A stretch of 64,000 nucleotides of DNA, taken from Enterovibrio calviensis DSM 14347. GTDB taxonomy: Bacteria; Pseudomonadota; Gammaproteobacteria; Enterobacterales; Vibrionaceae. The stretch covers positions 1-64,000 of the forward strand of contig NZ_JHZA01000019.1 of the NCBI RefSeq assembly GCF_000621165.1, given 5' to 3'. The position numbers were made by a program, and so were the translations under genes. The notes beneath the pieces were generated by a model, which was given only the letters and a program-made list of their open reading frames with translations, was not told the DNA's origin and made no database searches. Of the stretch, positions 1 to 6,985 are shown in pieces. How positions within the stretch are numbered: the first letter of the stretch is position 1; each line of letters opens with the position of its first letter.

Positions 1-1
1 C

Positions 2-172
2 CCAGAAGTTCCTGAGTACATTGCTATTGCAGAGGGTGAAGGTGATTTGAGCCTTGAGTGCTGGAAAACAGTACATGCTAAATTCTATGAGCCTCATTTG
101 TCTTCATGGAATCTCTTAAACATTAATGATTCCCATGTGATTACTGAGTTTTTTGAGCTTGTGTGGGAGTAG
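2..172 (+). CDS. ASCH-domain protein, C-terminal part (cut by window edge)
   Basis: The open frame entering from the left edge ends with TAG at 170-172 and encodes the last 56 residues of a protein. It contains AEGEGDLSLECW followed by KTVHAKFY, which matches the usual 'AEGEGDxSLExWxxxH' segment of ASCH-domain proteins, a beta-barrel fold thought to bind RNA or modified nucleosides. The start lies outside the window. An attC site begins 48 bases after the stop, so this is the last gene of an integron cassette. The family call rests on one short motif and the substrate is unknown. Confidence 0.7.
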   Translation, partial: PEVPEYIAIAEGEGDLSLECWKTVHAKFYEPHLSSWNLLNINDSHVITEFFELVWE

Positions 173-219
173 GTTTAGCGCATTACGATTATATAATCGG
201 TCTGAGTATGCGTAAGTAC

Positions 220-344
220 GCTTAACAAGGCGCTAAAGACGGACTAACAAACGCTTGGCATTTTTGGTTCGGTTTAGTGTGGTGTTTAAGGTGGTCAATT
301 GAGTTTGGTGGAAGGTTTGTTAGCCGCTTAGCTTGACGTTAAAC
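220..344 (+). repeat. Integron attC recombination site 1
   Basis: The site begins with GCTTAAC (220-226), which fits the R'' core RYYYAAC, and ends with GTTAAAC (338-344), which fits the R' core GTTRRRY. Between them, GGACTAACAAACG near 241-253 and TTTGTTAGCCGC near 316-327 are partly complementary and form the L''/L' arms. The length of 125 bp matches Vibrio-type attC sites (VCR-like). It separates the ASCH cassette from the NIPSNAP cassette; the crossover lies after the G of GTTAAAC. Confidence 0.85.
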
Positions 345-377
345 GCTAATAGGAAAACGATGAAAGGAGTTCAATAA

Positions 378-683
378 ATGGTTACTTGTTATCTCAGATA
401 CATCATTGATCCATCGAAGGTTAATGAATTTGAAGAATACGCTAAAATGTGGTTCCCACTCGTTGAGAAATTTGGCGGGCAGCATCATGGCTACTTCTTA
501 CCTTCTGAAGGTGCTAATAATGTAGCTTTAGCTTTGTTTTCGTTTCCAAATCTCGCGGCTTACGAGTCATATCGCACTGATTCATTTAAAGACAAAGAGT
601 GTATTGCTGCTTTTCAATTTGCTGAAGATACGAATTGCATCATTAGTTACGAACGTAGCTTTTTCAGACCCGTGCTCGACTAA
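378..683 (+). CDS. NIPSNAP-family small protein (integron cassette gene)
   Basis: This 101-residue protein has the ferredoxin-like dimeric alpha/beta-barrel pattern of NIPSNAP proteins: an opening strand (CYLRYIIDPSK), the helix FEEYAKMWFPLVEKFGG, then GYFLPSEGANN and the strand/helix pair LALFSFPNLAAYESY. Such proteins often come as stand-alone cassette genes, and their reaction is not established. AAAGGAG sits just upstream of the ATG. The gene is alone between two attC sites (ends at 344, begins at 690), so it forms one complete cassette and was probably acquired horizontally. Expression depends on an upstream promoter, since none is obvious here. Confidence 0.8.
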   Translation: MVTCYLRYIIDPSKVNEFEEYAKMWFPLVEKFGGQHHGYFLPSEGANNVALALFSFPNLAAYESYRTDSFKDKECIAAFQFAEDTNCIISYERSFFRPVLD

Positions 684-689
684 CCAAGC

Positions 690-807
690 GCATAACAAGC
701 TAATCAACTTGGACGTTTACTCGTGGAGCATTTTTTCAAAGAAACGCTGTGATTTAGGCGTTTCATTAAGTTTGGGTTAGTAAACGCCCGTTATTAGAAC
801 GTTAGTT
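690..807 (+). repeat. Integron attC recombination site 2
   Basis: It starts with GCATAAC (690-696) and ends with GTTAGTT (801-807). The inner arms, CTAATCAACTTGGACGTTTAC near 700-720 and TTAGTAAACGCCCGTTATTAG near 777-797, are largely complementary, as expected for a folded attC bottom strand. The length of 118 bp is like that of site 1. The outer cores depart slightly from the strict consensus. It closes the NIPSNAP cassette and opens the GNAT cassette. Confidence 0.75.
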
Positions 808-828
808 GTCATTGGAGTTTACCAATAT

Positions 829-1362
829 ATGCAATATAGAGTTGCCAAAATTAATGACTTAGAAAGTTTAGCTAAGTTACACGCTGAAAGTTGGCGTGAG
901 TCATATCGAGGGATCTTTCCTGATGATTTCCTTGATAATGATGTTTGGGAAGAACGTAAAAACTCTTGGGCTAAGCGTCTAGCATCTCCCAAAAGTAATC
1001 AATACGTTTTGCTTGCCATCGAGAACAATGAAGTGTGCGGTTTTATTTGTGCTTTTGGCAATGAAAGTTCTAAATGGGGAACATTTATTGATAACCTTCA
1101 TGTGGCAAAGTCAACTAAAGGCAAAGGCGTTGGTAAACAATTATTGCACTTAACAGCAAAGTGGGCAGATGAAGCATTCGAACATAAAGGTGTTTATCTT
1201 GAGGTTTTAGAAGATAACTCGGCTGCGCGTGGCTTCTATCATCGTTTAGGTGCCAAACACCAAGAAACAAATTTATGGCAACCACCAGGCGGCAATGAAA
1301 CGGTAAATGATCTGCTTTATGTATGGGAAAGTAACCTTCCATTATTGCGCATAAACAACTAA
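829..1362 (+). CDS. GNAT-family N-acetyltransferase (integron cassette gene)
   Basis: The product has 177 residues and the standard Gcn5-related acetyltransferase layout: an N-terminal strand-helix (YRVAKINDLESLAKLHAESW), the central strands VLLAIENNEVCGFIC and FIDNLHVAKS, the acetyl-CoA pyrophosphate loop STKGKGVGKQLL (about residues 91-102) and the C-terminal segment YLEVLEDNSAARGFYHRLG. It should transfer an acetyl group from acetyl-CoA to an amine; the acceptor cannot be told from sequence. GGAG lies about ten bases before the ATG. It follows attC site 2 directly, but I see no attC after it, so its own site may be eroded or removed. Confidence 0.88.
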   Translation: MQYRVAKINDLESLAKLHAESWRESYRGIFPDDFLDNDVWEERKNSWAKRLASPKSNQYVLLAIENNEVCGFICAFGNESSKWGTFIDNLHVAKSTKGKGVGKQLLHLTAKWADEAFEHKGVYLEVLEDNSAARGFYHRLGAKHQETNLWQPPGGNETVNDLLYVWESNLPLLRINN

Positions 1363-1407
1363 CACATATGAGCCCTTCTCCGGTCAAGAGGCAATAGCTG
1401 TCTTTAT

Positions 1408-1423
1408 GACTGCGAGAGCAGTC
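1408..1423. repeat. Small perfect hairpin next to repeat copy A
   Basis: GACTGC-GAGA-GCAGTC is a perfect six-base stem with a GAGA tetraloop, nine bases before repeat copy A (1432). It lies in the stretch with no gene between the GNAT stop (1362) and the nuclease start (1659). It may belong to the same mobile repeat unit. There is no T-run, so it is not a typical terminator. Confidence 0.4.
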
Positions 1424-1431
1424 ACGGACAA

Positions 1432-1469
1432 ATAGGGACCGGCACTTCAAGAAAACTATAGACTTATCA
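1432..1469 (+). repeat. Degenerate 38-bp repeat, copy A
   Basis: The stretch from ATAGGGACCGGCACTT to CTTATCA is repeated at 2191-2228 with about 32 of 38 bases identical by eye. The core resembles the 'GGGACAGGCAC' ends I associate with REP-like elements mobilised by IS200-type (RAYT) transposases in gamma-proteobacteria, but no transposase is present. The two copies flank the PD-(D/E)XK gene. Confidence 0.6.
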
Positions 1470-1658
1470 TTGCGCACCACTGAAAGTTCCAAGACCTATA
1501 TGCATGGGCGGGATATTTTCTAATTTAGTCAGTTATTTAGCGCGGAAAACCGATTTGTGAAGAAAGACCTTTCCACGGTTATCAACCACGCGAAAAGAGA
1601 AGTGTTGCAAATCCACATGAGGGGGATCCATGTCATTCGTTATGTGCTTAGGAGGTAT

Positions 1659-2168
1659 ATGGTGAAATTCACAGAGAAAGAATTGGATGCGGTATTGAGT
1701 AATGCCCTAGCAACTAATACTGATTTTCTGAGATGGTTTCTTGATCAGACAAAATTTAAAAGTGATTACTACAAGTACTTTTGGTCTCGTTCAGATCATC
1801 CTTGGGGAACAATCAATTTCGAGAGATTCGATGCTCAAACTTCTCGAGTGGTGTTTGAAAAGCGCCAATCTGAAACCGATATTTTGGTTGTGCTTGAAGA
1901 TCAACGTGGTGACAAGGTAGCGCTTCACATAGAAAATAAACTATCAGATGGACATTTCACTGAATACCAAGCGGAAATGTACCCGCAAAGGGCTAAGCAG
2001 TGGATGAACAAAGATAAGTTTAAAAATTATACGGAGTTCCAAACCATATTGGTCGCGCCCTTGCTCTTTTATAAGCGCAATATCGACAAGGCTAGGTTGT
2101 TCGATTGTTATATAAGTCATGAAAATATTGGTAAACATCTTACCGAGTTTACTGCAAGATGCACATAA
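1659..2168 (+). CDS. PD-(D/E)XK nuclease-superfamily protein, uncharacterised
   Basis: From the ATG at 1659 the product has 169 residues. It carries the superfamily core ETDILVVLED followed by VALHIENKLSD: an acidic residue at the end of one strand, then ExK (IENK) in the next, with a following helix beginning HFTEYQAEMYPQR. That is the usual metal-binding active site of restriction-type nucleases. The frame is open from a GTG at 1557, but AGGAGG at 1650-1655 sits just before the ATG at 1659 and a GTG at 1662, so I prefer one of these. The gene is alone, flanked by two copies of a repeat, and has no partner methylase or immunity gene. A stand-alone defence or repair role is possible but unproven. 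Confidence 0.65.
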   Translation: MVKFTEKELDAVLSNALATNTDFLRWFLDQTKFKSDYYKYFWSRSDHPWGTINFERFDAQTSRVVFEKRQSETDILVVLEDQRGDKVALHIENKLSDGHFTEYQAEMYPQRAKQWMNKDKFKNYTEFQTILVAPLLFYKRNIDKARLFDCYISHENIGKHLTEFTARCT

Positions 2169-2190
2169 CAAATATGAATAAGAGCCAGTA

Positions 2191-2290
2191 ATAGAGACAG
2201 GCACTTTAAGAGAACCATAAACTTATCAGTTTCATGCGTTAGTGCCTTCGAACCCAAAGCTGTAGAACGTAAATGTGTCTGTCATCTCTA
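2191..2290. repeat. Degenerate repeat, copy B, with inverted ends
   Basis: It opens with ATAGAGACAGGCACTTTAAG and closes near 2275-2290 with a stretch whose complement reads TAGAGATGACAGACAC, so the two ends are imperfect inverted copies. Inside, AGGCACT (2199-2205) is complementary to AGTGCCT (2241-2247). The first 38 bases match copy A at 1432. The unit of about 100 bp ends one base before the stop of the EamA gene. It looks like a REP-like or MITE-like remnant. Confidence 0.5.
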
Positions 2291-2291
2291 A

Positions 2292-3179
2292 TCACTGGTC
2301 ATTCTTCATGGTGAAGAATGTGTAAACGAATATGGTTATTAGTATTATTGAACCACCCACAATACTCGCTACAGCGGGTACCTCAGCGAAAAATAGAAAA
2401 CCCCAAACAGGTGCTAGTACTGTTTCCAACATCAATGTCATCGATACCTCAGCAGCCGTGATGTAACGAGTCGCAACCATCGACATTACTCTTCCTAGTG
2501 GCGCTGTAAATAAACCCATTGCAGCCATAATTAACCAAGTGTTGACGCTATAATGGCTAGGCTCTGCGAAAAATAACATCACGCTAGCGAGTAACAAACC
2601 ACCCAATGCAACACTCGCCAATCGACTCACATCAGGATATTTACGGAGCAAGGTGAACATTAAGGACAAACAGATTACCGAAAACACAGCCAAAGCATCA
2701 CCAAGCCAGTTGCCCGAATGAACAGAGCCAGACACAACAATACCAATACCGATCATGACAGTAATAATCGCGATAATTGTCGTGCGACTAGTTTTCTCAC
2801 GCAACAATAACCAGCTAAAGATCGCAGATACAGCTGGAGCTGCACTGAGAATTACAAAGGTATTAGCAATCGATGTATTTTTAATACTAAAGACTAAACC
2901 CGTGGCACTGCCCACCATTAATATTCCAGCGAAGAGTAGCGGCCAACCGCTCTGGACTATAACCCTTCTAAAACCGCGCTTATCGTTAACTTTGAGAAAA
3001 ACCGACATGGATATCGCGCTAAATAAGCCGAAGAGAAATGCCGTATCAAAGCCACTCACACCAGCATAGCGGATAAAAATCGGATCGATACTCATCAGTA
3101 ATGCGCCAAGAAGCGCTACGACAAAACCTGTTGTACGGCTGTTTTTCGCAACCAAAAGAGGACGTAAAAATGCAGTCAT
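2292..3179 (-). CDS. EamA/DMT-family transporter, probable exporter
   Basis: The roughly 295-residue protein has about ten hydrophobic segments in two five-helix EamA repeats. The first starts at VVALLGALLMSIDPIFIRYAG; the second starts around NWLGDALAVFSVICLSLMFTLL. EamA proteins export metabolites or drugs through the inner membrane; the substrate is unknown here. Two ATGs are adjacent (3182 and 3179), and the second has better spacing from GAGG. The gene is divergent from a TetR repressor, and two palindromic operators lie between them, so it is very likely the repressor's target. That arrangement suggests induction by a small ligand that the pump removes. Confidence 0.85.
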   Translation of the reverse strand: MTAFLRPLLVAKNSRTTGFVVALLGALLMSIDPIFIRYAGVSGFDTAFLFGLFSAISMSVFLKVNDKRGFRRVIVQSGWPLLFAGILMVGSATGLVFSIKNTSIANTFVILSAAPAVSAIFSWLLLREKTSRTTIIAIITVMIGIGIVVSGSVHSGNWLGDALAVFSVICLSLMFTLLRKYPDVSRLASVALGGLLLASVMLFFAEPSHYSVNTWLIMAAMGLFTAPLGRVMSMVATRYITAAEVSMTLMLETVLAPVWGFLFFAEVPAVASIVGGSIILITIFVYTFFTMKNDQ

Positions 3180-3194
3180 CATTAACCTCGAACT

Positions 3195-3220
3195 AAAATC
3201 ATACTCGAAAGTATGATTTT
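3195..3220. promoter_or_regulatory. Palindromic operator 1 (predicted TetR site)
   Basis: A perfect inverted repeat with 11-base arms (AAAATCATACT / AGTATGATTTT) around CGAA. It lies 15 bases upstream of the EamA start, where a bound dimer would block that promoter. The core ATCATAC/GTATGAT recurs in operator 2. Confidence 0.8.
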
Positions 3221-3243
3221 ATAGTGTTATTGTGTCAAGAAAA

Positions 3244-3263
3244 ATCATACCTGCAAGTATGAT
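3244..3263. promoter_or_regulatory. Palindromic operator 2 (predicted TetR site)
   Basis: ATCATAC-CTGCAA-GTATGAT has the same 7-base arms and 6-base spacing as the core of operator 1. The centres are 46 bp apart. The site lies about 20 bases before the TetR start codon, so it probably mediates autorepression. Confidence 0.75.
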
Positions 3264-3284
3264 GTTTATTTCCAGAGGATAGTG

Positions 3285-3869
3285 ATGAGCAAAATTGAGG
3301 AAAATAGAGAAAAGAAGAAACAAGCTATCTTAGCGGCAGCAAAGTCAGCATTTTTATCTGAGGGATATGCTTCTACCAGTATGGATGCTATCGCTGCGCA
3401 AGCGAAACTGACAAAGCAAACGTTATATCGCTACTTCCCTTCCAAGATTGAGCTTTTCCAAGCTATTTTGCAGCAGATCGGTGACAGTTTTACCGACCGA
3501 TATTCAGAGCACCTCGCAATAGAAAGCACTCGAGATGCACTAATTGCATTTGCAACTGAGTTTATGCGGTTTCATTTGTCGCAAGAACATATTGCGACGC
3601 TGCGCCTATTGATTACGGAAGCGAGTCAAGAGCCTGAAATTCTAAAGATCTTTATGAGTATTGGTCCTGACGACACCAATAGTTCTTTGAAAGTGTTCTT
3701 TTCTGAGCGGTTTAATTTACAGCAACCAAATACCAAAATTGAACTCTGGCTAGGTATGCTGCTTGCATCTCGTTCTGGAGCACTATTGGGGATCCCCGTC
3801 CTGACTGACCAACAGATTGAGCAACATGCCATTGAGGCAACCGATTTGCTGCTTCTTGGTATCCAATAG
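3285..3869 (+). CDS. TetR/AcrR-family transcriptional repressor
   Basis: This 194-residue protein has an N-terminal TetR helix-turn-helix: KQAILAAAKSAFLSEGY, then TSMDAIAAQAKLTKQTLYRYF and the PSKIELFQAIL helix. The rest is a helical ligand-binding and dimer domain. I chose the ATG at 3285 over the GTG at 3282 because AGAGGA (3274-3279) is better spaced from it. It is divergent from the EamA transporter gene with two matching palindromes between them, so it probably represses both that gene and itself. The ligand is unknown. Confidence 0.9.
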   Translation: MSKIEENREKKKQAILAAAKSAFLSEGYASTSMDAIAAQAKLTKQTLYRYFPSKIELFQAILQQIGDSFTDRYSEHLAIESTRDALIAFATEFMRFHLSQEHIATLRLLITEASQEPEILKIFMSIGPDDTNSSLKVFFSERFNLQQPNTKIELWLGMLLASRSGALLGIPVLTDQQIEQHAIEATDLLLLGIQ

Positions 3870-4028
3870 CGCGTATGTAACTCGCTCAATATAACGGATG
3901 TATCGCCAATTTAGTTAAACGGCTTTCCCATACATAAGTTAATTCAGGAAGTGCTAATTCAGTAAGGTCACTGACACGTATTTGTCAAAAGCGCTTTAAG
4001 GCGTTCAGTTCGCACAGCAGACACACTC

Positions 4029-4050
4029 AGGCCGCCACATCGGGCGGCCT
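4029..4050. terminator. GC-rich hairpin, shared with the dps terminator
   Basis: AGGCCGCC-ACATCG-GGCGGCCT forms an eight-base GC-rich stem. A 30-base stretch around it (4024-4053) matches 5364-5393 downstream of intact dps at about 28 positions. It lies four bases from the stop of the dps fragment, so it is probably the terminator of the lost dps copy. Confidence 0.65.
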
Positions 4051-4054
4051 TCTC

Positions 4055-4147
4055 TTAAAGAGCAGTAGCCGCTTGTGCCTGTTTAAATACTTCGCGAGCG
4101 GTGGACACAACATGCTCGTGATTTTTGGCGTTAATACCGAAAATGAG
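4055..4147 (-). pseudogene. Fragment of a second dps-like gene (3' end)
   Basis: Read on the minus strand, 4055-4126 encodes KNHEHVVSTAREVFKQAQAA and ends with TALstop. The intact Dps encoded at 5467-5943 has [20 protein letters not shown], so 16 of 20 residues agree. Upstream of this the frame soon meets a stop (4148-4150) and the ferroxidase segment is missing, so the fragment cannot make a functional ferritin-like protein. It is followed by the same hairpin as intact dps. It is either a degraded duplicate or a recombination scar; sequence alone cannot tell which. Confidence 0.75.
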
Positions 4148-4398
4148 TTAACGCTCAGACGATCCCCCTCAGATCACTGTTTTTACTTTGGTTTGCTCAT
4201 GGTTATCGCAGCAATACCCCACTCAGTCGCATCCCTGTAAACATGATACGACCTGACTAAAAATCAATGATATACAACAGATCACGATGAACAGGCTGTC
4301 GAGTTCAGTTTGTTCTGTTCGAACATGATTTCCGCGTTTAATGCCGACATTTTGTCACTTAATACTCGGTTATGTTTTTGGTGATTTAGGAGAATAAA

Positions 4399-4689
4399 AT
4401 GGATTTTGGCGTCACAGTTCTGGCCTTAGTAGGTGCAGCAGCATTCTATTACTTTGTTTTGTACTCTAAGCCGCAAGATGATGATTGGAGGAAACTTCCA
4501 ACGCTTTTAGAGTACTTGGACAAGCATCCAGAGTGTAAAACAGAAGATCCTGAAAATGCCAAATGCTTCAGTTGCAGCTCTGAAAAGGTCATCTTTCAGC
4601 CACTAACGACACATGAAGATCCTCGCTACAAGCATATTTGCCTTTCTTGCAAAAAGACGCTTTTTAAAAGCAAGTCGATAATGTCCTAG
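4399..4689 (+). CDS. Small membrane-anchored protein with zinc-ribbon-like cysteines
   Basis: The 96-residue product begins with one hydrophobic segment (residues about 4-21, VTVLALVGAAAFYYFVLY). A soluble part follows with two CxxC pairs, CFSC (about 56-59) and CLSC (about 80-83), spaced like a zinc ribbon. AGGAG six bases before the ATG supports translation. It is a single-gene unit between the dps remnant and another orphan gene. I do not recognise the family; zinc binding is inferred from the cysteine pattern only. Confidence 0.7.
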   Translation: MDFGVTVLALVGAAAFYYFVLYSKPQDDDWRKLPTLLEYLDKHPECKTEDPENAKCFSCSSEKVIFQPLTTHEDPRYKHICLSCKKTLFKSKSIMS

Positions 4690-4873
4690 ATTTCATTGAT
4701 TAAGTTTAAATCCAATGAAAATCAATGCTATAAATAATTCAATCAGCTGCGTTATCGAGATATTTACTCGCGGCTTTTTTAGAGTTAGTGATTGGCTACT
4801 TCAATGAGTTGGTGGCGGAAAATACCCATAGTGTTAACGTCAAATTTATCTCTGTATGTTAGGGAATGAATTA

Positions 4874-5239
4874 ATGAGAACTCTCATAGCTATTTGCTTC
4901 TTAATTAGCTTCCATTCGATTGCTGATTCATCAGTAAAAATATTCAAGAATAAATTCTCAAAGACCTGTAAACCTGTCGAACATGAGCTTTGGAAGACTC
5001 GATTTAAGTCGGATGAGATCTGCCAATACTCTAAATCACCCTGCATTCCTCGTGCTGAACAGCGGTCATTGGTTGTATGTGATTCTCCTAAAGTAACCTT
5101 ATGCTACGAAGACAGAAAATGGCTTGTTGCTGCCGATTTTGTGGAACTTCCATTATCAGTTAAGCCAATAGGAAATGTTGTTGGATTTAAAAGGAAAAAC
5201 GGAACAGAAGAGCGACAGTTTTGTATCGCCCACAAATGA
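4874..5239 (+). CDS. Small exported protein of unknown function
   Basis: From the ATG at 4874, with AGGGAA upstream, the product has 121 residues. It starts with a clear signal peptide: MRT, a hydrophobic core LIAICFLISF, then HSIA before the probable cleavage site. The mature part has several cysteines (in KTCKP, EICQY, SPCIP, VVCDS, TLCYE and QFCIA), suggesting disulphides and a periplasmic or secreted location. The frame opens upstream at 4856, but the signal peptide fits the inner start. I do not recognise the family. It lies between the two dps loci. Confidence 0.65.
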   Translation: MRTLIAICFLISFHSIADSSVKIFKNKFSKTCKPVEHELWKTRFKSDEICQYSKSPCIPRAEQRSLVVCDSPKVTLCYEDRKWLVAADFVELPLSVKPIGNVVGFKRKNGTEERQFCIAHK

Positions 5240-5368
5240 ATACAACTCAGTTATCAAACATAGCGCTGTCAATTGAGGAGGGTGAATTTGAAAGGGAACT
5301 GTTTATGCGGTGAGGTCGGGTTTGGCGATCAGTGAGTAATCGTGACTCGAACAACGCTTGAAACACTC

Positions 5369-5390
5369 AGGCCGCCATATCAGGCGGCCT
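5369..5390. terminator. GC-rich hairpin downstream of dps
   Basis: AGGCCGCC-ATATCA-GGCGGCCT has the same eight-base stem as the hairpin at 4029. It lies 77 bases beyond the dps stop. The T-run is poor, so it may stabilise the 3' end or stop transcription from either side. Confidence 0.6.
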
Positions 5391-5466
5391 TCTGGTTTAA
5401 TCTTCTTCATAAACCTTACGATTAAAGCTTCTGCGTTAAGAGCGGGTTTATCGTTAACCGACTGGC

Positions 5467-5943
5467 TCAACCGTTCTCACGCATTGCGCGGAGCATCCAA
5501 GCGGTTTTTTCGTGGTCTCGCATGCGGTCTGAAACCAGTGATGCGGAAGATTCATCGTCGGCTGCTTGTGCCAATTTCAGCACCTCGCGTGCGGTGCGAA
5601 CAACTTGTTCGTGGTTTTTGGTAAGAATGTCCACCATATCATCCGCTGATGGAACACCTTCCACTTCTTCAATGGCGCTCAGTGCTGAAAACGCTTTGTA
5701 AGTGCCTGGTGCAGCCACGCCCAGCGTACGGATTCGCTCGGCGATTTCATCCACGGCCAGTGCTAGCGCATTGTAGTGTTCTTCAAACATCACGTGGAGT
5801 TCACGGAATTGTTTACCGGTAACATTCCAATGAAAGTTATGCGTTTGGAGGTACAAGGTGTATGAATCGGCTAATAGGCGTTTTAGACCTTCAGCAATTA
5901 CCACTCTGTCGTGCTCTTGAATACCAATATTAATCGTTGTCAT
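5467..5943 (-). CDS. dps: Dps ferritin-like DNA-protection protein
   Basis: This 158-residue protein has the Dps four-helix pattern. The intersubunit ferroxidase centre is visible in [13 protein letters not shown] (His) and [19 protein letters not shown] (Glu, His, Asp, Glu). Dps dodecamers oxidise Fe(II) with peroxide, store iron and bind DNA under starvation or oxidative stress. I prefer the ATG at 5943 to the GTG at 5946, with GGGG and AAAGG upstream. The gene stands alone with a terminator-like hairpin downstream. A fragment of a second dps lies about 1.4 kb away. Confidence 0.93.
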   Translation of the reverse strand: MTTINIGIQEHDRVVIAEGLKRLLADSYTLYLQTHNFHWNVTGKQFRELHVMFEEHYNALALAVDEIAERIRTLGVAAPGTYKAFSALSAIEEVEGVPSADDMVDILTKNHEQVVRTAREVLKLAQAADDESSASLVSDRMRDHEKTAWMLRAMRENG

Positions 5944-6073
5944 CACCTTTCCCCATTTTGTTTTGGCTATTGCCTTTAGGTTTATGGGACGAGTTTATGA
6001 CAGGAATCTTGATAGGTATAATCGTTGATAGGCATAGATTCAATTAGCTGTACCTATCAAGATGGAGAGAGGT

Positions 6074-6814
6074 TTATCCGTTGCGGTAACGAGATGGGAA
6101 GGTATGGCCGACATCGGTGAACACGCCATCCACTCCCCAATTAAACAGTTGGTTCGCACGCCCTAACTGGTTAACGGTATAAACATTGACTGTGAAGCCC
6201 TGACCTTTCATTTCAATGACTTTTTCTTTGGTCAGCCCTTCGTCTTCAACATGAATCGTATCGGCTTGGCAGGCTTGCATGATAGACAGCCAATCGTCTT
6301 CCAGTGCTTCTTTGCTAAACAAACACGCTACGGCTATATCTGGGCACCGGCGTTTGAACTCCGCCAATGCGAGCGGGTTAAAACTGGACACAAGCAGATC
6401 GCGGTCTTTGTGCAGCCTTGTTAGCCCTTCGACCACGCCGTCTAGTAAGCGCTCTGTGTGCGCCCACCCTGCCGTGCACGATTTAATCTCAACATTGACG
6501 TTGAGCTTGTGCACATTCACTAAGTCGATGAATTGATCGAATGTCGGGATTGGCTCGCCAATGTAGTCGTCACTGAACCAACTCCCTGCATCAATATCCG
6601 CGAGGTCATCAACCGTCAGGTCGTAAAGGCTGCCCGGTCTGTCGGTGCAACGGTCTAGTGAATCATCATGAGAAATCACGACGGTGCCGTCGGCTAAAAC
6701 ATCCACATCGCACTCTATCCAGTTGAGGCCGTGCTTTGGTGTTAGCGCAAAGGCGGAAAGGGTATTTTCAGGCGCAAGTGAGGACATTCCTCGATGGGCA
6801 AAGAGTGTTTTCAT
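6074..6814 (-). CDS. ugpQ: Glycerophosphodiester phosphodiesterase
   Basis: The 246-residue protein opens with FAHRGMSSLAPENT and continues with WIECDVDVLADGTVVISHD, the catalytic HRG, EN, E-x-D and HD signatures of the GDPD TIM barrel. It hydrolyses glycerophosphodiesters to glycerol-3-phosphate and an alcohol, using a divalent metal. There is no signal peptide, so it is cytoplasmic, like E. coli UgpQ (about the same length). It is not next to ugp transport genes, so the exact orthology is uncertain. Confidence 0.88.
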   Translation of the reverse strand: MKTLFAHRGMSSLAPENTLSAFALTPKHGLNWIECDVDVLADGTVVISHDDSLDRCTDRPGSLYDLTVDDLADIDAGSWFSDDYIGEPIPTFDQFIDLVNVHKLNVNVEIKSCTAGWAHTERLLDGVVEGLTRLHKDRDLLVSSFNPLALAEFKRRCPDIAVACLFSKEALEDDWLSIMQACQADTIHVEDEGLTKEKVIEMKGQGFTVNVYTVNQLGRANQLFNWGVDGVFTDVGHTFPSRYRNG

Positions 6815-6925
6815 GGCTCAACTTTTTTCTAAGACTACTTCAAGATACTGTTGAAACTAACTATACGCAAAATCACGAGAGATGCTTGTTTCAACAGGAA
6901 TAAAATCGGGTTATACCACACAATA

Positions 6926-6954
6926 AAAAAGCACTGCATGACGCAGTGCTTTTT
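6926..6954. terminator. Bidirectional intrinsic terminator
   Basis: AAAAAGCACTGC and GCAGTGCTTTTT form a perfect 12-base stem around a five-base loop, with A- and T-rich flanks on both sides. On the minus strand it lies 32 bases after the stop of the giant adhesin gene, which it most likely terminates. Confidence 0.85.
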
Positions 6955-6985
6955 CTAGAATGACGACCTAGTTTTTACGCGCTGT

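Larger units (their letters stand above)
3870..4398. other. Gene-poor stretch holding a dps remnant
   Basis: No complete gene is visible. The stretch contains a GC-rich hairpin (4029-4050) and a fragment of a dps-like gene on the minus strand (4055-4147), both listed separately. Bases 4151-4398 show nothing I recognise apart from the ribosome-binding site of the next gene. Confidence 0.6.

Noticed and set aside
1363-1480. Third attC site after the GNAT gene
   Set aside because: No RYYYAAC/GTTRRRY pair with complementary inner arms is visible; the region instead holds a small hairpin and a REP-like repeat.
1115-1492. Minus-strand open frame over the GNAT gene
   Set aside because: It overlaps a well-supported acetyltransferase gene, has no ribosome-binding site and no family features; it is a shadow frame.
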